From an uncultured Eubacteriales bacterium (GTDB lineage: Bacteria; Bacillota; Clostridia; Oscillospirales; CAG-272), in NCBI GenBank assembly GCA_934447715.1, contig CAKSER010000063.1, positions 1 through 6,764 on the forward strand: a stretch of DNA of 6,764 nucleotides. Direction: 5' to 3'. Below, piece by piece: positions 1 through 6,364 of the stretch (position 1 is the first letter of the stretch; the number at the start of each line of letters is the position of its first letter). Under the pieces are notes generated by a model. The model was not told the origin of the DNA. It did no database searches and saw nothing but the letters and a program-made list of their open reading frames with translations. The translations under genes and the position numbers were made by a program.

Positions 1-190
1 CCTTTTCAGCCGGTAATACCGCTTTCAGAAAATAGTTGCAGTAGATACCGTACCGAGAAATGAGCTGCACGCATTTCCTTTCTTCGCCGTCATCCGGCAG
101 CAGACAGTTCCCCTTATAGCAATTACAGCAAGTTTTGCGTACAAGGGCGTTGATTTTTGTCCGCTGCTTCGGTGTGATTTTGGATACCAT
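1..190 (-). CDS. Cys-rich VLF domain protein, 3' end beyond the window
   Basis: This open frame is partial: it starts at 190 on the minus strand and leaves the window at position 1 after 63 codons with no stop. The start follows a consensus AGGAGG (plus-strand complement at 199-204) by 8 bases, which makes ATG 190-188 convincing. The protein begins MVSKITPKQRTKINALVRK and continues with a cysteine cluster (C21, C22, C24, C29, C41, C52), a CLLPDDGEE-like stretch and a hydrophobic AVLP at the visible end. I recognise this as the N-terminal half of the Cys_rich_VLF family, small probable metal-binding proteins common in integrative conjugative elements of Firmicutes; their biochemical role is not established. 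It points away from the potassium operon, so it marks the mobile-element side of the window. The family call is from recalled pattern, not a search. Confidence 0.8.
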   Translation of the reverse strand, partial: MVSKITPKQRTKINALVRKTCCNCYKGNCLLPDDGEERKCVQLISRYGIYCNYFLKAVLPAEK

Positions 191-221
191 AGACTAAACC
201 TCCTTTCCGTTTTACGGGCAG

Positions 222-251
222 AAAAAAGCCGCCGAGTGTGACCTCGACGGC
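222..251 (-). terminator. Intrinsic terminator for leftward transcription
   Basis: On the minus strand the sequence reads GCCGTCGAG, a 6-base loop, CTCGGCGGC, then six T (plus-strand A tract 222-227; arms 228-236 and 243-251). All nine positions pair in RNA if one G-U wobble is counted. On the plus strand the same position is a C-A mismatch and there is no downstream T tract, so the orientation is leftward. It lies 32 bases upstream of the Cys-rich VLF start, so it would stop or attenuate leftward transcription before that gene. Confidence 0.75.
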
Positions 252-379
252 AGTGCTGTCCGGTATTCTGTTTTCAGAGAGATTTTCGCTCCCTCTGTAT
301 ATTTAATAGGGGAACAGGTGGAAAAAGATATGATTATAGCAACACAGTTAAAACGGTGTCCGCAACAGCTTGATATGCA

Positions 380-408
380 TTGAAAACTTGTCGATTTTTT
401 GATAAAAT
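380..408 (+). promoter_or_regulatory. Sigma-A type promoter facing the decayed sigma-like gene
   Basis: TTGAAA (380-385) and TAAAAT (403-408) are separated by exactly 17 bases, close to the vegetative consensus TTGACA-N17-TATAAT. Transcription would begin near 415 and run into the remnant gene at 514, leaving a leader of about 100 bases. No intact gene is now served by it, but it could still give transcripts running towards the potassium operon. Confidence 0.55.
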
Positions 409-418
409 AGTAGAAAAC

Positions 419-500
419 AATCGGAATCAATTCTGCTGTGTGACCGATTTTTTCTGAAAATTTCAGGGCCTTTCGATGGGACGGCAGAAAGCCCGTTTTA
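419..500 (+). promoter_or_regulatory. Leader with possible attenuator hairpins
   Basis: Just downstream of the predicted start of transcription, AATCGG (419-424) can pair with CCGATT (444-449), which ends in a run of six T (448-453). It is followed by the palindrome CTGAAA-A-TTTCAG (454-466), then by GGGC(C)TTTC (466-474) pairing with GAAAGCCC (487-494) ahead of GTTTTA. Each hairpin is modest (6-8 pairs, loops of 1-19 bases), but they are stacked between a promoter and a gene. An attenuation or operator role is inference only. Confidence 0.3.
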
Positions 501-513
501 TGGGATACGTGCT

Positions 514-1110
514 ATGTATAGAATGGATAAGGAGGGCGCCTGAATTGTCAAAGTGAGCTTAGGGTTTTTCTTATTTTTTACCTCAAAATCGTAACTTCAC
601 TTTGACAATTCAGGGCTGCCACAGGAATACATCGTCCGTTATCTCACCGAAAAAGAGGACAAGTATCTGACTTGATATCTGCACGATCAGGAGCCTGCGC
701 TTAATAAGCTGGCGCAGTCCGCCTGCGAGCGATACGCTATGGCGGAGCATTTTGCAGACATCAAGCAGGCAGCGGTGTGCGGTATCCTGACCGCCCTGCA
801 AAACTATGCCCCGGCTGTTGGCACATCGTTCGTCGCTTTTCAGAAACGGTAGATTCAGGATGGTATAGAGGACTACATCCGCACGGTTGCCTAGCATTTG
901 GGCTTCAGTGACACCTGCTGGTCGGTCAAGAAAGTAGTGCTGAAAAACGGTGAAATCGAGTACAAACCTATAAAACCCATGGTCTTTGAAGAAATCTCCC
1001 ACTCTGCCAGCCGCAAATCCGATAAGACTTCCGAGCGGACATATAATAACACCTTAGAGAATATGAGGAAAACTCTTTGTGTTAAATTGACCCGACGAAA
1101 CGCCCGTTAG
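514..1110 (+). pseudogene. Decayed sigma-70-region-2-like regulator of a mobile element
   Basis: One continuous frame begins MYRMDKEG at 514, is interrupted by the 76-bp inverted-repeat element, resumes at 616 as LPQEYIVRYLTEKEDKYL and runs to TAG at 1108-1110. It carries three in-frame stops: TGA 673-675, TAG 850-852 and TAG 892-894. Ignoring them, the central part (IKQAAVCGILTALQNYAP, then GTSFVAF and IEDYIRTV) resembles the helices of sigma-70 region 2 (E/DI-Q-G--ALE-YDP--GT-F--Y). Such short sigma-like proteins are common in Firmicutes conjugative elements. The C-terminal 70 residues (from 898) have no recognisable domain. There is no good ribosome binding site before 514, so the original start is uncertain. 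The pseudogene status is strong; the sigma identity is moderate. Confidence 0.6.
539..614. mobile_element. 76-bp MITE-like element with 18-bp perfect terminal inverted repeats
   Basis: CCTGAATTGTCAAAGTGA (539-556) is repeated exactly as its reverse complement at 597-614. The similarity continues imperfectly inward (557-569 against the complement of 584-596, 8 of 13 matching), giving ends of about 31 bp and only about 14 bases of centre. This is how two insertion-sequence ends look after the transposase has been lost, or a tiny MITE. No clear target-site duplication is visible (left flank AGGGCG, right flank GCTGCC). Removing 75 bases (539-613) rejoins the flanking remnant gene in frame (MYRMDKEG-G-LPQEYIV), which supports insertion into that gene. 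The IS family was not identified. Confidence 0.6.
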
Positions 1111-1168
1111 TATGTGGTTTTGCAGTGCAGGAAAGACAAAAGTATAGCAGAAATCTGTTGCCGAATGC

Positions 1169-1202
1169 CTTAACCATATCTTAACCAAACTTATGATATA
1201 AT
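1169..1202 (+). promoter_or_regulatory. Operon promoter with OmpR-family tandem operator (TTAACC-N5-TTAACC)
   Basis: CTTAACCA occurs at 1169-1176 and again at 1180-1187, a direct repeat with an 11-bp period, about one helical turn. Nine bases after it lies a perfect TATAAT (1197-1202), but there is no TTGACA-like box at 16-18 bases' spacing; the repeat occupies that place. This is the classical geometry of promoters activated by OmpR/PhoB/KdpE-type winged-helix regulators, such as the TTAACA-like repeats of Bacillus PhoP. The first genes downstream encode such a regulator and its kinase, so autoregulation is the natural inference. Transcription would start near 1209, leaving a leader of about 20 bases with AAGGAG at 1215-1220. 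Confidence 0.6.
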
Positions 1203-1228
1203 CATTACCGTTATAAGGAGCTTCAGAA

Positions 1229-2287
1229 ATGAAAAAGAAAAGCATTTTGAGAAATATAATCATAACGCTGCTTGCGTTGGTTGTCGCCTGCGCAATAAGC
1301 CTTATATTTCAGCGGCTTGAGGTGCAAGAACACATAACAACGATTTTTGTGTTTTCTGTCTTTATTGTTTCTCTTTTTACCGATGGATATTTCTACGGCA
1401 TCTTTTCATCTGTCGTAGGCACAGTTGCCATTAACTTTGCGTTCACCTATCCGTTTTTGGAGTTTGACTTTATAACTCCCGTCAATGTGATCTCGGCAAT
1501 TATTATGCTGGCTATTGCTGTCATTACCGGAATGCTGACGACAAAAATCAAAACCTATGAAGAGGCAAAAGCGGAAAGTGAAAGGGAAAAAACACGCGCG
1601 AATCTGCTTCGTGCCGTTTCCCACGACTTGCGTACACCGCTGACCTCCATCTATAGCGCAAGCTCTCTTCTTCGGGACGAGAAAGAAACTTTGACAGAGA
1701 AACAAAAAGAAACAATGCTGTCGAACATTCAAGAGGATTCCGAATGGCTTATCCGTATGGTGGAAAATCTTCTGTCAGTTACCCGAATCGATAACGAGAC
1801 GATGAAGATCAACAAGACTACGACGATATTGGACGAATTGATCGATTCCTCTGTTGCTAAATTTTATCAGCGCCATCCGGAGCAAAAAGTCGAGGTGACT
1901 GTGCCGGAGGATATTGTGATCATCGATGTTGACCCGATTTTGATCGAACAGGTTCTCCTTAATCTTTTGGAAAACTCCGTGTATCACGCAAAGGGCATGA
2001 CGGTACTTTTGCTCAAGGCCTTTACTTTAGCGGATCAGGTTGTGTTTGAGGTTGCAGATAACGGCTGCGGAATAGAAGAAAGCAGGTTAAAAACTCTTTT
2101 TTCGGGATGCTATGAGGTGCAGCAGGATATGACACAAGGCTCTCGTCGTTATGCCGGGATCGGATTATCTGTTTGCTCAACGATCGTCAGAGCACATGGC
2201 GGAACGATTACGGCAGAAAATCGAAAAAACGGCGGCGCATTATTCCGTTTTACGATCGGGAGGGAAGAAACCAGTCATGACCAATAA
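1229..2287 (+). CDS. Short KdpD-like sensor histidine kinase (DUF4118-HisKA-HATPase)
   Basis: This is a membrane sensor kinase of 352 residues. ATG 1229 follows AAGGAG (1215-1220) by 8 bases. Four hydrophobic segments (about 8-27, 37-51, 55-75, 83-105) form a DUF4118 domain as in KdpD. A short charged linker (about 106-125) leads to the dimerisation/phosphotransfer box RAVSHDLRTPLTS with phospho-acceptor H132. The ATP-binding domain shows an N box (QVLLNLLENS, N245 and N249), G1 (DNGCGI, 267-272) and G2 (GIGLSV, 310-315), so all catalytic motifs are present. Canonical KdpD is about 900 residues, with a cytoplasmic KdpD/Usp sensor domain before the membrane part and a GAF domain after it; both are absent here. 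The upstream DNA does not encode them, so this seems a naturally short class rather than a truncation. It overlaps the response regulator gene by 11 bases, implying co-translation. The signal is probably K+ limitation, turgor or another envelope state, by inference. Confidence 0.92.
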   Translation: MKKKSILRNIIITLLALVVACAISLIFQRLEVQEHITTIFVFSVFIVSLFTDGYFYGIFSSVVGTVAINFAFTYPFLEFDFITPVNVISAIIMLAIAVITGMLTTKIKTYEEAKAESEREKTRANLLRAVSHDLRTPLTSIYSASSLLRDEKETLTEKQKETMLSNIQEDSEWLIRMVENLLSVTRIDNETMKINKTTTILDELIDSSVAKFYQRHPEQKVEVTVPEDIVIIDVDPILIEQVLLNLLENSVYHAKGMTVLLLKAFTLADQVVFEVADNGCGIEESRLKTLFSGCYEVQQDMTQGSRRYAGIGLSVCSTIVRAHGGTITAENRKNGGALFRFTIGREETSHDQ

Positions 2288-2990
2288 TAAGTATAAGGTG
2301 TTGCTGATAGAGGATGATGAGAACCTCCGGTCGGTTATGGCGACTATGTTGGGCGCAGCCGGATACCAGGTGATTCTTGCCGAAACCTGTAATCTTGCAA
2401 TTACGTTATTTACTTCTCATTTGCCGGATGTTTCAATACTTGATCTTGGGCTTCCGGATATGAACGGAATGCGATTTCTTGAATTTGTGAGGAAAAGTTC
2501 GCTATCTCCGATAATTGTTTTATCCGCACGAAACAATGACACCGATAAGGTCCTCGCATTGGATGCCGGCGCAAATGATTATGTGACAAAGCCTTTCAGC
2601 TCGGCTGAACTGCTTGCACGGATCCGCATGGTATTACGAAATTATCAGCATCGTGCCGACAGCGGAAAACTGCCGATCGGTACATTCCGGACAAAAGATC
2701 TGCTGATCCATTACGATGCAAGACAAGTGTTCGTTCACGGGCAAGAGATCAGTCTCTCCCAAACGGAGTATAACATTGTGGCGTTTCTTTCCGAGCACTG
2801 TGGGAAGATGATGACATATTCTGCGATCATCAAGGAAATTTGGGGGTATCCCGACGAGGGCAGCACAAAAAGGTTGCAGGTCAATATGGCCAATATACGA
2901 AGAAAATTCGGCGTAAAACCGGGAGAAGCTTGGTGTATTTCCAATGAACTCGGTGTCGGTTACCGAATGAATGGAGATAACGAGGAATGA
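2277..2990 (+). CDS. kdpE: KdpE-like OmpR-family response regulator
   Basis: This DNA-binding response regulator has 237 residues. The receiver domain (about 6-120) has the acidic pocket E12-D13-D14, phospho-acceptor D56 (SILDLGLPD), the switch S83 (VLSAR) and K105 (DYVTKPF). A winged-helix Trans_reg_C domain follows (about 134-232) with SLSQTEYNIVAFL, IWG and the recognition-helix region RLQVNMANIRRKF. I chose ATG 2277 because it gives the standard receiver start (NKYKVLLIEDDE) and lies behind GGGAGGG (2258-2264). An in-frame extension to 2151 would only add residues out of phase with the kinase's own coding sequence. The gene overlaps the kinase 3' end by 11 bases and the channel gene by 4 (ATGA). 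It is the cognate regulator of that kinase and the likely ligand of the TTAACC repeats at 1169-1187. Its target appears to be this Ktr/Trk operon, since no kdpFABC is present in the window. Confidence 0.93.
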   Translation: MTNNKYKVLLIEDDENLRSVMATMLGAAGYQVILAETCNLAITLFTSHLPDVSILDLGLPDMNGMRFLEFVRKSSLSPIIVLSARNNDTDKVLALDAGANDYVTKPFSSAELLARIRMVLRNYQHRADSGKLPIGTFRTKDLLIHYDARQVFVHGQEISLSQTEYNIVAFLSEHCGKMMTYSAIIKEIWGYPDEGSTKRLQVNMANIRRKFGVKPGEAWCISNELGVGYRMNGDNEE

Positions 2991-4285
2991 AAAAGCTCCT
3001 TCAAACACAATCACCGGCGCGTCTTATTTCGTTAGGATTTGCCGCCGTAATTTTAATCGGATCGGCACTCTTGATCCTTCCGTGCAGCGTGCGTGAGGGC
3101 GTTGAATTAAAATATATCGATTCTCTGTATACTTCGACAAGCGCAGTTTGCGTAACGGGACTGATAGCTGTTGATGCAGGAGATACCTTTACTCCGATCG
3201 GACAATTTTTCCTCGCTCTGTTGATACAGATCGGAGGACTTGGCGTTACATCCATCGGTGCCGGCGTCATTTTGGCTATGGGCAGGAAGTTGGATCTGAA
3301 AGGCCGGCGCTTGATACGAGAGGCCTCCAATCTCGATTCCAATAAAGGTATCGTCCGTTTTATAAAAAGCGTATTGCTTACGACATTCATCATTGAATTA
3401 ATCGGAGCAGTATTAAGCTTTTTCGTTTTCATTCAAGATTATCCTCTCCAAAAGGCAATCGGAATCAGTCTGTTTCACTCCGTGGCGGCCTTCAACAACT
3501 CCGGCTTTGACATACTCGGGAATCTTCAAAATCTGATTCCTTATCAGAACAACATTATGTTGAATCTGGTCACCTGCGGCTTGATTTTTTTCGGAGGAAT
3601 AGGCTTCCTTGTCATCCGGGAGATGTGGCAGTACAGGCTGAATTTCAGGAAGTACTCCATGCATGCTAAAGTCGTGTTATCGGTAAGCGGTGTGCTGATA
3701 ATTGTTGGAACCCTTCTTCTCAGGCTGACCGAGAATGTGACATGGCTCGGTGCTTTCTTTCACAGTGTCTCGGCAAGAACAGCAGGCTTTTCAACCTATC
3801 CGTTGGGAACCTTTTCAAATGCAGGACTTTTGGTATTGACTGCCTTAATGTTTATCGGTGCTTCTCCCGGTTCTACCGGGGGCGGTATTAAGACCAGTAC
3901 TCTTTTTGTTTTAATACAAGGCATTAAATCGGCGGCAACCAACAGATCCGAGAAAGCCTTTCATAATGCTATCCCAAAGGACGCCTTTCGAAAAGCGTCT
4001 GTTATCACTTTGTTGGCGGTAGCACTTGTATCGGCAGGCACATGGCTTATGGCAATACTGGAGCCGGGAATTTCGTTAATGGATGCACTTTTTGAGGTCA
4101 CAAGTGCCTTTGGAACAGTTGGACTCTCAACCGGCATTACAACCGATTTGGGTGTCGGTGCGAAACTGCTGTCGATTTCTATTATGTACATAGGCAGACT
4201 CGGACCGTTGACTGTGGCGTCGCTCTGGTATTTCAGCAGAGGCGAACACATCAGTTTTCCGGAGGGAAATATTTCTATCGGATGA
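2987..4285 (+). CDS. ktrB: KtrB/TrkH-family potassium channel-like uptake subunit
   Basis: This 432-residue integral membrane protein is the K+-conducting subunit. The length fits KtrB (about 445 residues) better than proteobacterial TrkH (about 480). The four pore repeats are visible through their filter loops: TSAVCVTGL (51-59), FNNSGFD (169-175), SARTAGFST (262-270) and FGTVGLSTG (375-383). Each has the conserved glycine (G58, G173, G267, G379) that lines the K+ filter. The gating loop GASPGSTGGGIKT (291-303) and the conserved arginine in GRLGPLT (R404) are present too. Start ATG 2987 overlaps the regulator stop as ATGA and has GGAGAT at 2973-2978. The stop at 4285 lies 12 bases before the KtrA start. 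KtrB dimers work with a cytosolic KtrA octamer and, in characterised systems, use Na+ coupling or activation. All hallmark residues look intact, so it is probably functional. Confidence 0.95.
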   Translation: MKKLLQTQSPARLISLGFAAVILIGSALLILPCSVREGVELKYIDSLYTSTSAVCVTGLIAVDAGDTFTPIGQFFLALLIQIGGLGVTSIGAGVILAMGRKLDLKGRRLIREASNLDSNKGIVRFIKSVLLTTFIIELIGAVLSFFVFIQDYPLQKAIGISLFHSVAAFNNSGFDILGNLQNLIPYQNNIMLNLVTCGLIFFGGIGFLVIREMWQYRLNFRKYSMHAKVVLSVSGVLIIVGTLLLRLTENVTWLGAFFHSVSARTAGFSTYPLGTFSNAGLLVLTALMFIGASPGSTGGGIKTSTLFVLIQGIKSAATNRSEKAFHNAIPKDAFRKASVITLLAVALVSAGTWLMAILEPGISLMDALFEVTSAFGTVGLSTGITTDLGVGAKLLSISIMYIGRLGPLTVASLWYFSRGEHISFPEGNISIG

Positions 4286-4297
4286 AGGAGAATCGGT

Positions 4298-4972
4298 ATG
4301 TTTGGGAATAAACCCGATAAAAAAATGACTTACGGTATAGTTGGGCTTGGACGATTCGGTTTCGCACTCGCAAATGAATTGGCTGCGTCCGGTGCGGAAT
4401 TGATCGTTTTGGATCGAAATGAGGATAAGGTCAGTGAGATGAGAGAGGTGACCGAAAATGCTTATGTCGTGAGATACTTGGATAAAAAGACACTGGAAGA
4501 ATCGGGAATACAGAACTGTGATGTTGCCGTGGTCTGCATCGGAGAACAAATGGACACCTCCATTTTGACTACCCTGAATCTGGTTTCCTTGGGGATACCA
4601 AAGGTGCTGGCGAAAGCTACAAGCATTGAGCACGGTATTATTTTGGAAAAACTCGGCGCAGAGGTTGTCTATCCGGAGCGGGATATGGCGATTCGTTTAG
4701 CAACACGTTTGGGAACGGCAAAAGAACTTGATATTATTCAGTTGAGTGAACAGATCAACATCTCCAAAATGCAGGTGCCGGAACAGCTTGTTGGGAAAAG
4801 TGTTGCCTGTGCAAACCTGCGGGGGAAGTTCGGATTGAACATTATTGCCATAGAAAGCGCCGGACGGGTAATAGATATTATACAACCGGATTACCTGTTT
4901 GGCTCAGGGGATACGTTGTATCTTTCCGGCAGTAAAGACGGATTGTTGAAAATCGGTCAATGGGCCTCGTGA
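4298..4972 (+). CDS. ktrA: KtrA/TrkA-family RCK gating subunit
   Basis: This 224-residue cytosolic regulator of the preceding channel has a single RCK unit, matching the KtrA size (about 222) rather than the doubled E. coli TrkA. The N-terminal Rossmann fold (about 11-135) has the glycine motif GLGRFG (16-21) and an acidic residue at the end of the second strand (D39 in LIVLDR), which contacts the ribose of ATP/ADP or NAD(H). The C-terminal RCK_C domain (about 140-220) includes LRGKFGLNIIAIE and GDTLYLSG. In the KtrAB family, ATP opens and ADP closes the channel, and c-di-AMP binds RCK_C; whether that holds here is inference. ATG 4298 follows AAGGAG (4285-4290) by 7 bases, and that site overlaps the last base of the ktrB stop codon, so the two genes are translated from one message. 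A 63-base gap follows; it has only a weak 5-bp hairpin (TTCCG/CGGAA) and no clear terminator. Confidence 0.95.
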   Translation: MFGNKPDKKMTYGIVGLGRFGFALANELAASGAELIVLDRNEDKVSEMREVTENAYVVRYLDKKTLEESGIQNCDVAVVCIGEQMDTSILTTLNLVSLGIPKVLAKATSIEHGIILEKLGAEVVYPERDMAIRLATRLGTAKELDIIQLSEQINISKMQVPEQLVGKSVACANLRGKFGLNIIAIESAGRVIDIIQPDYLFGSGDTLYLSGSKDGLLKIGQWAS

Positions 4973-5035
4973 GGGCAACTCCATTCCGCAGGAAGTAGGA
5001 TTCCGAAATTAAGAACGGAAAGTCGGGGAATAACA

Positions 5036-6364
5036 ATGGGATTACCGGAATTTTGGGAACAAATGTGCCACAGCCCGATGCTGATGGTATCAACAGTTTT
5101 AACACTGGGCGTTATTCTTGTCAATGGCTGGACTGATGCGCCAAACGCTATCGCCACCTGTGTTTCGACAAGGGCCATCAGTGCACGAAAAGCCATCGTT
5201 ATGGCGGCGGTGTTTAATTTTCTTGGCGTTCTTGTTATGACCGCCGTGAATGCCTCGGTTGCCATGACGATCTATAATATGGTGGATTTCGGAGGAAATG
5301 CGCACATCTCACTTGTCGCTCTCTGCGCTGCTATGGCAGCTATCGTGATATGGGCAACCGCTGCTTGGTACTTCGGCATACCTACAAGTGAAAGTCATGC
5401 GCTGATCGCCGGTATTTCCGGTGCAGCCGTAGCTATCCAAAATAGCTTTTCCGGTATTGTCGGCGGGATTTCGGTTTTGTTTAAACCGATCGTGTGGCTC
5501 TTGTCCGTTTCAACAAATGCCGTGCTAAGGATGCTCGGTATCGATCCTAACGAAACGGAAGAACAAATTTGTGAAGAAGATATACGCATGATGATCGAAA
5601 CAGGCGGCGAAACCGGAGCCATCGATAAGGATGAACAGAATTTCATACAGAATGTATTCGAGTTTGATGATCTGTCGGTCGGGGAGATTCTTACACATCG
5701 CACCGATTTGACAATGCTCTGGTTGGAGGATACCGATGAAACTTGGGAGAAGGTCATATGCAACAGTAGTTTTTCACGATATCCCGTTTGTGACGGTTCT
5801 CCAGACAGAGTTGTGGGTGTGCTGAATGCGAAGATTTATTTAAGAGAAAAGGACAAAAGCCGGGATAATATTATGTGCTCGGCATTAGAACCGGCATACT
5901 TTGTGCCGGAAACAGTGAAGGCTGATGTCCTGTTTCGAAATATGAAACAGACGCATAATACATTTGCTGTTGTTTTGGATGAATACGGTGGTCTGACAGG
6001 CGTTGTCACAATACAGGATCTGATTGAAGAACTTGTCGGGGAGCTTCAGGAGAACCCTTCCATTTCGGAAACGGCTGAACCTCAAATCAGGCAATTGGAT
6101 TGCGACACATGGGAAATCAGCGGCAATGCTGAGCTTGACGAAATAGAGAGGGCGATTGGTGTTACTTTTGACACAGAATATATCAACACCTTTACCGGGT
6201 ACATATTCGACCGTTTGAAGGGAATACCGGATGACGGGAAAACAAATATAGAACTTAAACTTGATAACATATCGGTGACAATAAAAGAGATCAAGGATCA
6301 TCAAGTCGTACTTGCAGAAATAAAAATAATCGATTACTCTGCTGAGAATGAGACGCAGAAATGA
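5036..6364 (+). CDS. Chimeric membrane protein: PiT phosphate-transporter N-half fused to CorC/HlyC C-half
   Basis: This intact 442-residue frame joins parts of two unrelated families. Residues 1-141 are a PiT inorganic phosphate transporter N-terminus: about four membrane segments, the family signature NGWTDAPNAIATCVSTRAIS (30-49) and the second signature GIPTSESHALIAGISGAA (114-131). It stops at IQNSFSGI, where PiT proteins normally continue for roughly another 180 residues including the second inverted repeat. From about residue 149 (FKPIVWLLSVSTNAVLRMLGID) it is a CorC/HlyC/CNNM protein: the tail of the DUF21 membrane domain, an acidic linker helix, two CBS domains (about 213-268 and 276-336, with FAVVLDEYGGLTGVVTIQDL) and the CorC_HlyC domain (about 348-432). 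Most of DUF21, the Mg2+/ion pathway of CorC, is missing. Start ATG 5036 has GGGGAA at 5025-5030. The stop overlaps the ATPase remnant's ATG (ATGA). Most simply, a deletion fused adjacent PiT and CorC genes in frame; an evolved CBS-regulated half-transporter or an assembly error are alternatives. Activity is unknown. Confidence 0.88.
   Translation: MGLPEFWEQMCHSPMLMVSTVLTLGVILVNGWTDAPNAIATCVSTRAISARKAIVMAAVFNFLGVLVMTAVNASVAMTIYNMVDFGGNAHISLVALCAAMAAIVIWATAAWYFGIPTSESHALIAGISGAAVAIQNSFSGIVGGISVLFKPIVWLLSVSTNAVLRMLGIDPNETEEQICEEDIRMMIETGGETGAIDKDEQNFIQNVFEFDDLSVGEILTHRTDLTMLWLEDTDETWEKVICNSSFSRYPVCDGSPDRVVGVLNAKIYLREKDKSRDNIMCSALEPAYFVPETVKADVLFRNMKQTHNTFAVVLDEYGGLTGVVTIQDLIEELVGELQENPSISETAEPQIRQLDCDTWEISGNAELDEIERAIGVTFDTEYINTFTGYIFDRLKGIPDDGKTNIELKLDNISVTIKEIKDHQVVLAEIKIIDYSAENETQK

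Larger units (their letters stand above)
191..513. other. Gene-poor intergenic/leader stretch of a mobile element
   Basis: I see no credible gene here. The stretch holds the ribosome binding site of the leftward gene (199-204), a leftward terminator (222-251), a rightward promoter (380-408) and small hairpins (419-494). A 17-codon ATG frame at 330-383 has no family resemblance and overlaps the promoter's -35 box. A minus-strand frame at 430-212 reads straight through the terminator hairpin and is low-complexity. Positions about 252-379 show nothing I can name. Confidence 0.6.

Noticed and set aside
330..383. Plus-strand 17-codon ATG frame after a purine-rich stretch
   Set aside because: It is too short, has no similarity I recognise, and its stop overlaps the -35 box of the 380-408 promoter.
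212..430. Minus-strand 72-codon frame
   Set aside because: It reads through the leftward terminator hairpin, has low-complexity composition and no recognisable domain.
610..1002. Minus-strand 130-codon frame over the decayed gene
   Set aside because: The plus-strand frame carries the sigma-like pattern and continuous coding character; the minus-strand protein shows no domain.
514..1110. Stop-codon readthrough or recoding in the remnant gene
   Set aside because: Two different stop codons (TGA and TAG) occur, no recoding structure is seen, and the other genes use the standard code. Simple decay explains it.
2151..2276. Upstream in-frame extension of the response regulator to an earlier ATG
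   Set aside because: It would add 42 residues translated from the kinase's ATP-binding region in another frame. The receiver domain starts normally after ATG 2277, which has its own purine-rich site.
4127..4633. Minus-strand 168-codon frame across the ktrB/ktrA junction
   Set aside because: It is antisense to two well-identified genes, spans their boundary, and has no domain or ribosome binding site.
4973..5035. Possible terminator between ktrA and the chimeric gene
   Set aside because: Only a 5-bp TTCCG/CGGAA stem is present, with no T tract, so read-through is expected.
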